A DNA stretch of 64,000 bases from Gemmatimonadota bacterium. Its GTDB lineage: Bacteria; Gemmatimonadota; Gemmatimonadetes; Gemmatimonadales; GWC2-71-9. Location of the stretch: NCBI GenBank assembly GCA_040388535.1, contig JAZKBR010000007.1, positions 283,891 through 347,890 on the forward strand. Reading direction: 5' to 3'. Below are positions 52,503-60,740 of the stretch, piece by piece; position 1 is the stretch's first letter, and each line of letters starts with the position of its first letter. The translations under genes were made by a program, and so were the position numbers. Below the pieces are notes generated by a model. It saw only the letters and a list, made by a program, of their open reading frames with translations, was not told the origin of the DNA and made no database searches.

Positions 52503-54704
52503 ATGCGTCGCAGCTGCACCCTCCTCACCCTGATAGCGCTGGGTATCGCGCCGGCCGGCGCGCAGTCCTTCGCTCCGGTCGACCTGGAAGCAGCGAAAGC
52601 GCTGATCGCACGCGTAGTCCCCGGGAAGGCCAGCGGATTTGTCGTCGCCATGATTCCCGATTCTTCAGGTCATGATGTCTTCGAGGTGGAGAACAGCGGC
52701 GGGAAGATCGCGCTGCGTGGCAGCAGTGGTGTCGCCATCGCCTCGGCGCTCAACTGGTACCTCGAGCAGGTCGCGGGCGTGAACGTCTCGCTTCCGCTCA
52801 AGCCGATTCACCTCGCGGGCCCGCTGAAGCCGGTGCCACGGAAGGTGCGCCAGAGCACCCAGTTCCTGCTGCGCTACTTCTTCAACTACTGCACCTTCTC
52901 CTATTCGATGGCGTGGTGGGACTGGGCGGACTGGCAACGGATGATCGACTGGATGGCGCTCAAGGGAATCAACATGCCCCTCGCCGTGACCGGTCAGGAG
53001 GCCGTCTGGCGCGCAACCTTGCGTGACGTGGGTTTCAGCCGCGATCAGATCGCCGCGTTCCTGGTCGGCCCCGCCTACCTGCCGTGGGGATGGATGGGCA
53101 ACATCGATGGACTCGGCGGCCCGCTCCCCGATTCGTGGATCGACAGCCATATCACCCTCGAACGACAAATCCTGGCGCGTGAGCGCTCCCTCGGGATGAA
53201 GCCGGTCCTGCAAGGATTCACGGGGCACGTCCCCGAGGCGATCAAGCAGGTGTTCCCTGCGGCGAAGATCCATCGCACGGGCGACTGGTCGGCCGGCTTC
53301 TCGGGCACCTGGTTCCTCGATCCGCTCGATCCACTCTTCCAGCGCATCGGGAAGCGCTTCATCGAGCGGCAGAGGGAACTCTTCGGCACCGATCATCTCT
53401 ATGCTGCGGATCCGTTCAACGAGATTGATCCGCCGTCGAACGACTCGACCTTTCTCGCTGGCATGGGCCGCACCATCTACAACTCGATGCATTCGGGCGA
53501 CCCCGACGCGACCTGGATCCTGCAGGGATGGTTCCTCTACTACCAGGCGAAGTTCTGGCAGGAGCCACAGGCCCGTGCCCTCCTCGGCGCGGTTCCCGAC
53601 GACCGGATGATCGTGCTCGATCTCTGGGGCGATCGCCACCCGGTGTGGCAGAAGCGCCAGGCCTTCTACGGCAAGCCGTGGATCTGGAACGTGCTCTACA
53701 ATTTCGGCGGCAAGGTCAGTGTCAACGGCGATCTGCCGAGCATCGCGACGAATCTCGACAGCGCCCTCGCGAGCCCGGCCAAGGGGAAGCTCAGCGGCCT
53801 CGGAATGATGATGGAGGGGCTCGGGGTGAACCCGATTGTCCCCGATTTCGTGATGGACCAGACGTGGCGATCCCGGGTACCGGCCATCGAGGGGTGGACG
53901 CGGGAATACGTCGCGCGACGCTATGGCAAGGCGAATACCGCCGCGTGGTCAGCGTGGCAACTCCTGCTCGGCACGGCATTCAAATCGCCAGCGCAGACCG
54001 GGAACTTTCTCGCGGAGCGGCCAGGGTTCTATTCGAAGGGGAGCGCGTATCGCACCGAGCCCGTGGCGCCGTACGATGGCAAGCTTCTGGAACAGGCGCT
54101 CGACTCGCTGCTGAGCGCCGCACCACAGCTCGGCGCGAACGATGCCTATCGCTACGATCTGGTGAACCTGGCACGACAGGTCCTGGGGCAACGCGGCATC
54201 ACCTACGTGAACCGCGTTGAGAGTGCCTTCAACAAGCGCGATCGCGCGGCACTACTCGCGGCAGAGCACGACATCACCACGCTGCTGCGCGACCTCGATG
54301 CCCTCGTCGGGACGCGCGAGGAATTTCTCCTGGGCAAGTGGATTGCGGATGCCAGGCGCTGGGGCAGCACCGATGCCGAGCGACACCTCTACGAATGGAA
54401 CGCACGGAACATCATCACCCTCTGGGGCACCAAGTGCACCGAGGGTCAGAACGACGACCTCAATCTCTATGCCTTCAAGGAGTGGGAGGGAATGTTCAGC
54501 GGCTACTTCCTGCCCCGATGGGAGGCGTTCTTTGCTGCGCTGAATCACTCGCTCGACACCGGGACGCCGTTCGATCGGAAGCCGTTTGCCAGCGCCATGT
54601 GTGACTGGGAGCAGCGGTGGTCGAAGGGGAGCGCGCCGTTCGCCACGATGACGAAAGGCGACGAGATCGCGATGACGCGGGCGTTGTGGAGGAAGTATCG
54701 GTGA
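52503..54704 (+). CDS. Alpha-N-acetylglucosaminidase, glycoside hydrolase family 89
   Basis: 733-residue secreted enzyme that removes terminal alpha-linked GlcNAc, as from heparan-type or mucin-type glycans. Signal peptide MRRSCTLLTLIALGIAPAGA, then a small N-terminal domain and the NAGLU barrel: YFFNYCTFSYSMAWWDWADW, MALKGINMPLAVTGQEAVWR, VGPAYLPWGWMGNI, catalytic acid/base Glu307 in DPFNEIDPP and nucleophile Glu438 in MMEGLGVNP, then the helical C-terminal domain. Length matches human and clostridial GH89 cores. ATG 52503 chosen (52488 also in frame). Confidence 0.95.
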   Translation: MRRSCTLLTLIALGIAPAGAQSFAPVDLEAAKALIARVVPGKASGFVVAMIPDSSGHDVFEVENSGGKIALRGSSGVAIASALNWYLEQVAGVNVSLPLKPIHLAGPLKPVPRKVRQSTQFLLRYFFNYCTFSYSMAWWDWADWQRMIDWMALKGINMPLAVTGQEAVWRATLRDVGFSRDQIAAFLVGPAYLPWGWMGNIDGLGGPLPDSWIDSHITLERQILARERSLGMKPVLQGFTGHVPEAIKQVFPAAKIHRTGDWSAGFSGTWFLDPLDPLFQRIGKRFIERQRELFGTDHLYAADPFNEIDPPSNDSTFLAGMGRTIYNSMHSGDPDATWILQGWFLYYQAKFWQEPQARALLGAVPDDRMIVLDLWGDRHPVWQKRQAFYGKPWIWNVLYNFGGKVSVNGDLPSIATNLDSALASPAKGKLSGLGMMMEGLGVNPIVPDFVMDQTWRSRVPAIEGWTREYVARRYGKANTAAWSAWQLLLGTAFKSPAQTGNFLAERPGFYSKGSAYRTEPVAPYDGKLLEQALDSLLSAAPQLGANDAYRYDLVNLARQVLGQRGITYVNRVESAFNKRDRAALLAAEHDITTLLRDLDALVGTREEFLLGKWIADARRWGSTDAERHLYEWNARNIITLWGTKCTEGQNDDLNLYAFKEWEGMFSGYFLPRWEAFFAALNHSLDTGTPFDRKPFASAMCDWEQRWSKGSAPFATMTKGDEIAMTRALWRKYR

Positions 54705-54707
54705 TCA

Positions 54708-54779
54708 ATGGGCGCTGGGCGACGGGCCGATTGTCATCCTGAGCGAAGCGAGCCGCAGGCGAGCGCAGTCGAAGGAGCT
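54708..54779. repeat. Half element I: GGGCGCT heptads plus GTCATCCTGAGCGAAG core
   Basis: Two heptamers GGGCGCT GGGCGAC starting 4 bp after the GH89 stop, then the core 54731-54779 (TTGTCATCCTGAGCGAAGCG ... GCGCAGTCGAAGGAG). The core is nearly identical to that at 52354. Confidence 0.78.
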
Positions 54780-54780
54780 G

Positions 54781-55332
54781 CTACCCGCCCGCGAAGAGAC
54801 GCTCGAGTTCTATGCTGCACGGGGTCGCAATACCCGGATGCCGCCACTCCAGCCGCTCGCGCTCGATGACGGGGAACCGAGCATCGGGGGTCCAGACTTC
54901 GACCAGCTGCTGATCGAGATCCACGATCCAGTAGGTCGGCACTCCCTGCTCCTGGTAGAGTCGGCGCTTGGTGAAGCGATCGGCGCGGCTACTCGAGGGG
55001 GAGAGCACTTCGACGGAGAGATACAGCGTCCGGATATCACTCCAGCGCCACGTCTGGGTGAACCCGGCGAGGTCCGCCACGAAGAGGTCGGGCTGTACCA
55101 GGGTGTCGTCGCCGAACGAGATGTCGGCAGGTGAGACGAGCAAGTCCTCAATGCCGTGCGCGCGCAGATACGTATCGAGCGCGTACCGCAATCGCCCGAG
55201 GACGAACTGATGCTTGCCGCCGGGCGCAGGAGTCACCAGCAGCTCGCCGTGAACGGTTTCGTAGCGATTCCCGTCGTCCGGAAGGGCGCGAACATCCTCG
55301 GCGCTGTAATAGCTCGTGAGCGGCATGGACAT
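54781..55332 (-). CDS. Uma2-family (DUF820) putative endonuclease
   Basis: 183-residue protein of the Uma2/DUF820 family, PD-(D/E)xK nuclease fold. Visible core: YETVHGELLVTPAPGGKHQF, VQPDLFVADL (catalytic Asp), LYLSVEVLSPSS (acid in the next strand) and YQEQGVPTYWIVDL. These genes are numerous in cyanobacteria and some environmental bacteria; their biological role is unclear. It stands alone here without a toxin-antitoxin partner. ATG 55332; the preceding frame is not conserved. Confidence 0.88.
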   Translation of the reverse strand: MSMPLTSYYSAEDVRALPDDGNRYETVHGELLVTPAPGGKHQFVLGRLRYALDTYLRAHGIEDLLVSPADISFGDDTLVQPDLFVADLAGFTQTWRWSDIRTLYLSVEVLSPSSSRADRFTKRRLYQEQGVPTYWIVDLDQQLVEVWTPDARFPVIERERLEWRHPGIATPCSIELERLFAGG

Positions 55333-55461
55333 AGTATCGTCTCGGCAGCGGATAGGCGGCAAGTGGGCGACATCTACCCAAGGTGATCGACCGCGGCTCA
55401 CGGCCAACGCACAGTCCAGCGGCCGGCGGTACCTTATTACGCACTACCCCGAGGAGCCTCA

Positions 55462-56181
55462 ATGCCATCCCGTCGCGAATTCATCTCCGTATCTGCCGTC
55501 GCCATGGCAGCGACCCGCTGGTCGATTCCCCGACTCGAGGCGCGCGGCACCGTGAAGACCATCCTCTTTCAGGGCGATTCGATCACCGACGCCGGTCGCA
55601 ATCGCGCGAAGACCGGCGCGAACGACATCGCTGGCCTCGGCAATGGCTATCCCCTGCTCCTCGCGGCCGAACTTCGCGAGCGGAACCCGGCGGCGGATCT
55701 TCAGGTGCTCAATCGCGGCATCAGTGGGCATCGGGTGCCCGACCTGGCTGCGCGCTGGCAGGCCGATACCATCGCGCTGGCGCCGGATCTCCTGTCGATC
55801 CTGATCGGCGTCAACGACATCTGGCACACACGCAACAAGAACTACGACGGCACGCCAGCCAAGTACGAGTCGGGCTACAACGAGCTACTCGCGAATACGC
55901 GCAGCGCGTTGCCACAGATCCGGCTCGTCGTGATGGAGCCGTTCGTCCTGCGCGTCGGGGCCGTGGATGACACCTGGTTTCCGGAGTTCGATCACTACCG
56001 CGCCGCGGCGAAGCGGGTCGCGAAGAGTGCCGGGGCGACGTTCGTGCCGCTGCACGACTATCTCACTGATCTCGCGAAGAAGTCCGGGCCGGCATACTGG
56101 GCGGCCGACGGCGTCCATCCGACGCTTGCCGGGCATCAGGCGATTGCGGCGCAGTGGATGAGGGTCGTGAAAATGGGGTGA
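55462..56181 (+). CDS. SGNH/GDSL-family hydrolase with Tat signal
   Basis: 239-residue esterase/acetylhydrolase. Tat signal MPSRREFISVSAVAMAATRW; SGNH block I LFQGDSITDAG with nucleophile Ser40, Gly block (LNRGISGHRVPDLA), Asn block GVNDIW and block V DGVHPTLAGH with catalytic Asp/His. Such enzymes deacetylate oligosaccharides or cleave lipid esters, consistent with the adjacent glycoside hydrolases. GAGGAG precedes ATG 55462. Heptad array J begins at the stop. Confidence 0.92.
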   Translation: MPSRREFISVSAVAMAATRWSIPRLEARGTVKTILFQGDSITDAGRNRAKTGANDIAGLGNGYPLLLAAELRERNPAADLQVLNRGISGHRVPDLAARWQADTIALAPDLLSILIGVNDIWHTRNKNYDGTPAKYESGYNELLANTRSALPQIRLVVMEPFVLRVGAVDDTWFPEFDHYRAAAKRVAKSAGATFVPLHDYLTDLAKKSGPAYWAADGVHPTLAGHQAIAAQWMRVVKMG

Positions 56182-56254
56182 GGGAGAAGGGAGAAGGGAG
56201 AAGGGGGAAGGGAGAAGAAGAAGGGGGAAAGGGAACGAGGGAAGCGAGGAGGGG
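56178..56254. repeat. Heptad array J (GAAGGGA), single arm
   Basis: About eleven GAAGGGA-like heptamers, perfect at the left and degenerating rightwards. It overlaps the end of the SGNH gene and includes the AGGAGG ribosome site used by the S41 gene (ATG 56260). No inverted partner is present. Confidence 0.85.
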
Positions 56255-56259
56255 AAGGA

Positions 56260-58503
56260 ATGGTCTGGAACATTGTACACGTGTCGCGCCGGCTGGCCGT
56301 GACCTTGTCGCTGTTGCTTCCGCTGGTGCGTCCCGCGCAAGCACAACGTCCCGCCGCCGACTCGATTCGCATCGCGCGCCTCACCTCGCTCGGCCACCTC
56401 TGGGGCGTCGTCAGGTATTTCCATCCCGCCCTCGCGGAAGGGAGTCGTGACTGGGACGCGAACACGACGATCGCGGTCGACGCCGTGCGTGCGGCCGGAA
56501 GCCGGGAGGAGTACTCCGCCGCCGTAAGCCGCCTGCTCGCCACGCTGCACGATCCTGCCACGCACATCGACTCACCCGCGGTGACAGCGCCCGGTGCTCC
56601 AGCCGCAGTTTCGGCATCGTGGAGTGTTGCAGGAGTCGACAGCACCCTGATCATTCGCATTCCGGAATGGACGAATCGATCGACGCGAGCGGTGCGGCAG
56701 CTATCTGCAGACATCCAGCGCGCTACGCACCTCGTCTTCGACGTGCGGGGCAGCGGCTCCGCCGATGCGGCCAACGCATCGGCACACTTTGCGGTGGCTG
56801 GCCTGGACTCGCTGCTTCCTGCGGTGGCGACCGCGATGCCACCGATGCTTCGGCGGCTGCACGATGGTTTCCGGTCGGAATCCGGCACGACGACCGGGCG
56901 TTACTGGTCGGGCACCTATGAGCGACCGGGGAAACGCTTCCCCGCCGGTCGCGGCGCCGCTCGGGGTCCGATTGCCTTCCTGATGAACCCCGACTCGGAC
57001 ATCCCTGACATCGTCCTGGCACTTCGGGAGAATGGTCAGGCGGCTATTGTGGTCGAGGGCGATTCGCGACTTCTCGCGGCCACTGCCGAGGGATACGAAG
57101 TCGACCTCGGCGAGGGGGTGCACGCCACGATCCGGGTAGGCGAGCTCGCCGGTGTCGTGGCCGACACCGCGGTCGCGCGTGGTGCGGGTGATGATGCCCC
57201 GCTTGCTGCAGCAGTGATGCTGGCACGTCGCGCAAGCACACCTCCACGCCAGACAATGACGCCCGCAGCTGCGGTATCAATGGCGAATGCGTTGCCGGAG
57301 GCGCCCTTCCCTTCCACTGGCTATCGGGTGCTCGCCGCCTATCAGTGGTGGAACGCCATTCATTATTTCTATCCATACCTCGCGCTTACCGGCGAGAATT
57401 GGGATGCCGTGCTCCCCGCCGGCATTCGGGTGATGGAGTCAGCACGGGACTCGATGGAATACGTGCTGGGCGTCGCGACGATGGCGACCAGGATCCACGA
57501 CTCGCACGGTTTCATCATCTCGCCGACGATGGAGAGTCACTACGGCACCGCCTACGTCGCCGCACACGTGCAATACATCGGCGGCGTACCGGTCGTCGTC
57601 TCGGTCGGTGGAGACTCCGCGACGCGCGCGAGCGGACTCGCCGTAGGTGACGTCATCCTGCGGGTTGACGGCGAGAGCGCGGCGGCGAAACGAGCGAGAC
57701 TGGCACCGTACATCCCGCACTCCACCCCGCAGTCGCTCGATGCCCTTGTGGCACGCGGGATTTTCTCCGGCCCGCCTGGCGCGGCCCAGGTCGTTGTGAA
57801 CGATCGCCGCGGTCGGGTGCGCACGCTGACCGTCCCCCGGACGTCGGAGATGGCCGCCTTTCTCGGATCTCCGCGTTTCGGCCCGATCCTGCGACTCTTG
57901 CCGGGAAACATCGGGTATGCCGATCTCTCCCGACTGACGGTGCAGATGGTCGACAGCATGTTCGCGATGTTCAGTCAGACGACAGCCATCATCTTTGACG
58001 ATCGTGGCTATCCCCAAGGCACCGTATGGGCGATCGCCGCGCGCCTCACCGAACAGCAGCACGTTGCCGCTGCCCGTTTCGATCGGCGGCTGGTGATGTC
58101 GCCCGATTCCACCAGCTGGGCCACCACATCATTTGTGCAGTATCTCCCCGGCCCGAAGGGGCCGCGGTATCGCGGTCAGACGGTGGTACTCGTGGATGAG
58201 CGCAGCCTGAGTCAGGCGGAGCACACGGTGCTCTTTCTCAAGGCGGCGAACCAGTCGCTCGTGATCGGGTCGCCGACGATGGGGGCAAATGGAGATGTCA
58301 CCAACGTCGCGCTTTCCGGTGACGTGACCGTCTATTTCACGGGGCAGAGCGTGACCCATGTCGATGGCCGAGCGCTGCAGCGAGTGGGTATTCAGCCAGA
58401 TATTTTCGTCCGCCCCACCCTCAAGGGCATCCGCGCCGGCCGGGATGAAGTCCTCGACCGCGCCATCCAGTACCTGCTTCCCAGGGCCCCAGTGAAGCCG
58501 TGA
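56260..58503 (+). CDS. S41-family peptidase with internal duplication
   Basis: 747-residue secreted serine protease (signal peptide to about residue 28). The C-terminal half is a canonical S41 unit: N-terminal helix domain (YQWWNAIHYFYPYLALTGEN), PDZ-like GLAVGDVILRVDGES, core IIFDDRGYPQGT and nucleophile Ser651 in VDERSLSQAEHT. The N-terminal half repeats the same order (LGHLWGVVRYFHPALAEGSR, LVFDVRGSGS) but its catalytic strand reads NPDSDIPDIV, lacking the Ser-x-x-Glu arrangement, so it is probably inactive. ATG 56260 follows AGGAGG from array J. The stop overlaps the next gene (GTGA). Confidence 0.85.
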   Translation: MVWNIVHVSRRLAVTLSLLLPLVRPAQAQRPAADSIRIARLTSLGHLWGVVRYFHPALAEGSRDWDANTTIAVDAVRAAGSREEYSAAVSRLLATLHDPATHIDSPAVTAPGAPAAVSASWSVAGVDSTLIIRIPEWTNRSTRAVRQLSADIQRATHLVFDVRGSGSADAANASAHFAVAGLDSLLPAVATAMPPMLRRLHDGFRSESGTTTGRYWSGTYERPGKRFPAGRGAARGPIAFLMNPDSDIPDIVLALRENGQAAIVVEGDSRLLAATAEGYEVDLGEGVHATIRVGELAGVVADTAVARGAGDDAPLAAAVMLARRASTPPRQTMTPAAAVSMANALPEAPFPSTGYRVLAAYQWWNAIHYFYPYLALTGENWDAVLPAGIRVMESARDSMEYVLGVATMATRIHDSHGFIISPTMESHYGTAYVAAHVQYIGGVPVVVSVGGDSATRASGLAVGDVILRVDGESAAAKRARLAPYIPHSTPQSLDALVARGIFSGPPGAAQVVVNDRRGRVRTLTVPRTSEMAAFLGSPRFGPILRLLPGNIGYADLSRLTVQMVDSMFAMFSQTTAIIFDDRGYPQGTVWAIAARLTEQQHVAAARFDRRLVMSPDSTSWATTSFVQYLPGPKGPRYRGQTVVLVDERSLSQAEHTVLFLKAANQSLVIGSPTMGANGDVTNVALSGDVTVYFTGQSVTHVDGRALQRVGIQPDIFVRPTLKGIRAGRDEVLDRAIQYLLPRAPVKP

Positions 58504-60716
58504 TCTGCCTCACGCGCGCCGCCGCCATCGCGCTCTGCTGCACCGCAGCGGCTACCGGACTGCAGGCGCAGTCACTGACGCTGCATCGGGTCTCGACACC
58601 AATTCGACTCGATGGGATTCTCGATGAAGCCGCCTGGCTGACGCTTGACGTGTTGCCGCTGACGATGTTCCGCCCAACGGCAGGAGCCACGCCGACCGAA
58701 TCCGCCGAGGTGCGGATCGGGTATGACGATCACGATGTGTACATCGGCGCGCGGCTGGGCATGCGAAATGCGCGCGCGATCCGCTCCCAGACGCTGACGC
58801 GCGATGGGCTCGGTGTCGACGACTGGTTCCGGGTGCTGCTCGATCCGTATCACGATCGGCAGAGTGGCGTCGAGTTCCGCACCAATCCCGCAGGCGCACA
58901 GTACGATGCCGCAGTGTCGGCCGATGGCGCCGTCGTGAACGAAAGCTGGAACAGCGTCTGGAGCGTGGCCACAGCGCGCAGCGCCTCCGGCTGGACGCTC
59001 GAAATGCGGATTCCCCTGTCGTCCCTCCGCTTTCAGGTCGTCAACAATCAGGTCACGATGGGCCTGCTGATTACCCGGTTCATCACGGAGTCGAACGAGT
59101 GGTCGACCTTTCCGGCGGTCGATCCTCACTTCCCGAACGCCGATGCGCAGCCCTCGCTCGCACAGGCCGTTATTCTCGAAGGGGTGCGGCCGACGCGACC
59201 GGCCTACCTGACTCCGTACCTGTTGGCGGGAGTCGCCTCAACCAACGACCCGTCGGCTGACGGAAGCAGCATCGTGCATTCGCGGTCGACGACTCGCGAG
59301 CTGGGGGGCGATCTCAAGGTCGCCCTCACCTCGAACCTCAATCTCGACCTCACCGCGAATACCGACTTCGCCCAGGTCGAGTCCGATGACCAGCAGGTCA
59401 ACCTCACTCGCTTCGACCTTTCGTTCGAGGAGAAGCGTCAATTTTTCCAGGAGGGGGCGGGAATCTTTGCCGTCGACCTGAGCGGCCTCGGCGGACCGGA
59501 GACGATGTTCTACAGTCGCCGCATCGGCCTCGCCGACGATGGTCGACCGCTGCGGATCTACGGTGGGGCGCGGCTTGTCGGTCGGGTCGGCGGCTGGGAT
59601 GTCGGAGCACTCGACATGCAGGCGGCCATCCCCGATGGATCGGAGAGCGAAAACCTCGGTGTCTGGCGGGTGAGACGTCAGATTTTCAACGATCAGTCGA
59701 CCGTCGGTGCCATCGCGACAACCAGGCTCGGCGTTCCGGGGCAGCACAATACCGCGTACGCGATCGACGGCCACGTGCGGGTGCTCCCGCGCGACTATGC
59801 CCTCTTCAATGTGGGGCAGTCAGCGGATGACCGGCTCCCCAGTCATGGATGGGATAGCCGGCTGATGCAGGTCGGGATCGAGCGACCGCCCAGTCTGGAG
59901 TCGGAAGGGTTCACCTATCGAGCCGGCGTGCAATGGGCCGGCAAGGAGTTCGCCCCGGGGCTCGGCTTCTTCCCGCGCAACGACTACACGCTCTGGTACG
60001 GTGAGGCGCACTACGGCATCAATCCGGGCCCCAAATCCATTTTCCAGATCATCCAGCCCAACCTGACATCGTTTCGCTACGCCGGCAATGCCGACGGAAC
60101 GACTGAAAGCAGCTATAACGCTGGCTACGTGGCCGCGACGCTGCGCTCCGGGAGTTCCGGATACGTCGGACTCATCCGCAATGTGGAACTGCTCCCCGAC
60201 GGGCTCTTCCTGCCAGACGACGCGACCGTGCCGGCCGGGTCCTACCGGTTCAGTGCATTCAACGCAGGATTTTCGACCGACTCGCGGCACGCCTTCCGGC
60301 TCAGCACCTCCCTGACGGTCGGCAAGCTTTACGACGGACAGCAGTTCGACCTGTTCCTGCGACCGACCTGGACCATCTCCCCCCGCCTCGAAGCGAGTGC
60401 CTCGCTGGAGCGCAATCGCATTCGCTTCGGGAGTCGGAACCAGGTACTCAATGCCGACCTGGCGCAGTTCAGGTTGCAGGCAGCGTTTACTACGCGGTTC
60501 TCGGTTGCGGCCTTCGTGCAATACAATCGGGCGGCGCGACTTGTCGCGGGGAATCTCCGCGCCCGCTATCGCTTCGCCGAGGGTCGCGATCTGTATGTGA
60601 TTGCGAACAACGCCACCAACAGCGACCGCGACCGCTTCCTCCCCCTCGGCCCTCGCCTGCCGGTCGAGCAGAACCAGGCACTGCTGGTGAAGTACTCGCA
60701 TATGCTGGTGTGGTAG
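58500..60716 (+). CDS. DUF5916 outer-membrane protein: CBM9-like domain plus beta-barrel, copy 2
   Basis: 738-residue homologue of the protein at 38081-40756 with signal peptide (MICLTRAAAIALCCTAAATG, cleavage near QAQ). The CBM9-like domain (IRLDGILDEAAWLTLDVLPL, WTLEMRIPLSSLRFQ) is followed by the DUF5916 core (NTDFAQVESDDQQVNLTRFD, EEKRQFFQEGAGIFAVD, MFYSRRIGLADD) and barrel strands to the C-terminus. GTG 58500 overlaps the S41 stop as GTGA, coupling a periplasmic protease with an outer-membrane binding protein. Confidence 0.87.
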   Translation: MICLTRAAAIALCCTAAATGLQAQSLTLHRVSTPIRLDGILDEAAWLTLDVLPLTMFRPTAGATPTESAEVRIGYDDHDVYIGARLGMRNARAIRSQTLTRDGLGVDDWFRVLLDPYHDRQSGVEFRTNPAGAQYDAAVSADGAVVNESWNSVWSVATARSASGWTLEMRIPLSSLRFQVVNNQVTMGLLITRFITESNEWSTFPAVDPHFPNADAQPSLAQAVILEGVRPTRPAYLTPYLLAGVASTNDPSADGSSIVHSRSTTRELGGDLKVALTSNLNLDLTANTDFAQVESDDQQVNLTRFDLSFEEKRQFFQEGAGIFAVDLSGLGGPETMFYSRRIGLADDGRPLRIYGGARLVGRVGGWDVGALDMQAAIPDGSESENLGVWRVRRQIFNDQSTVGAIATTRLGVPGQHNTAYAIDGHVRVLPRDYALFNVGQSADDRLPSHGWDSRLMQVGIERPPSLESEGFTYRAGVQWAGKEFAPGLGFFPRNDYTLWYGEAHYGINPGPKSIFQIIQPNLTSFRYAGNADGTTESSYNAGYVAATLRSGSSGYVGLIRNVELLPDGLFLPDDATVPAGSYRFSAFNAGFSTDSRHAFRLSTSLTVGKLYDGQQFDLFLRPTWTISPRLEASASLERNRIRFGSRNQVLNADLAQFRLQAAFTTRFSVAAFVQYNRAARLVAGNLRARYRFAEGRDLYVIANNATNSDRDRFLPLGPRLPVEQNQALLVKYSHMLVW

Positions 60717-60740
60717 CGCCGCGGCCCGGGCTTCCCGCGT

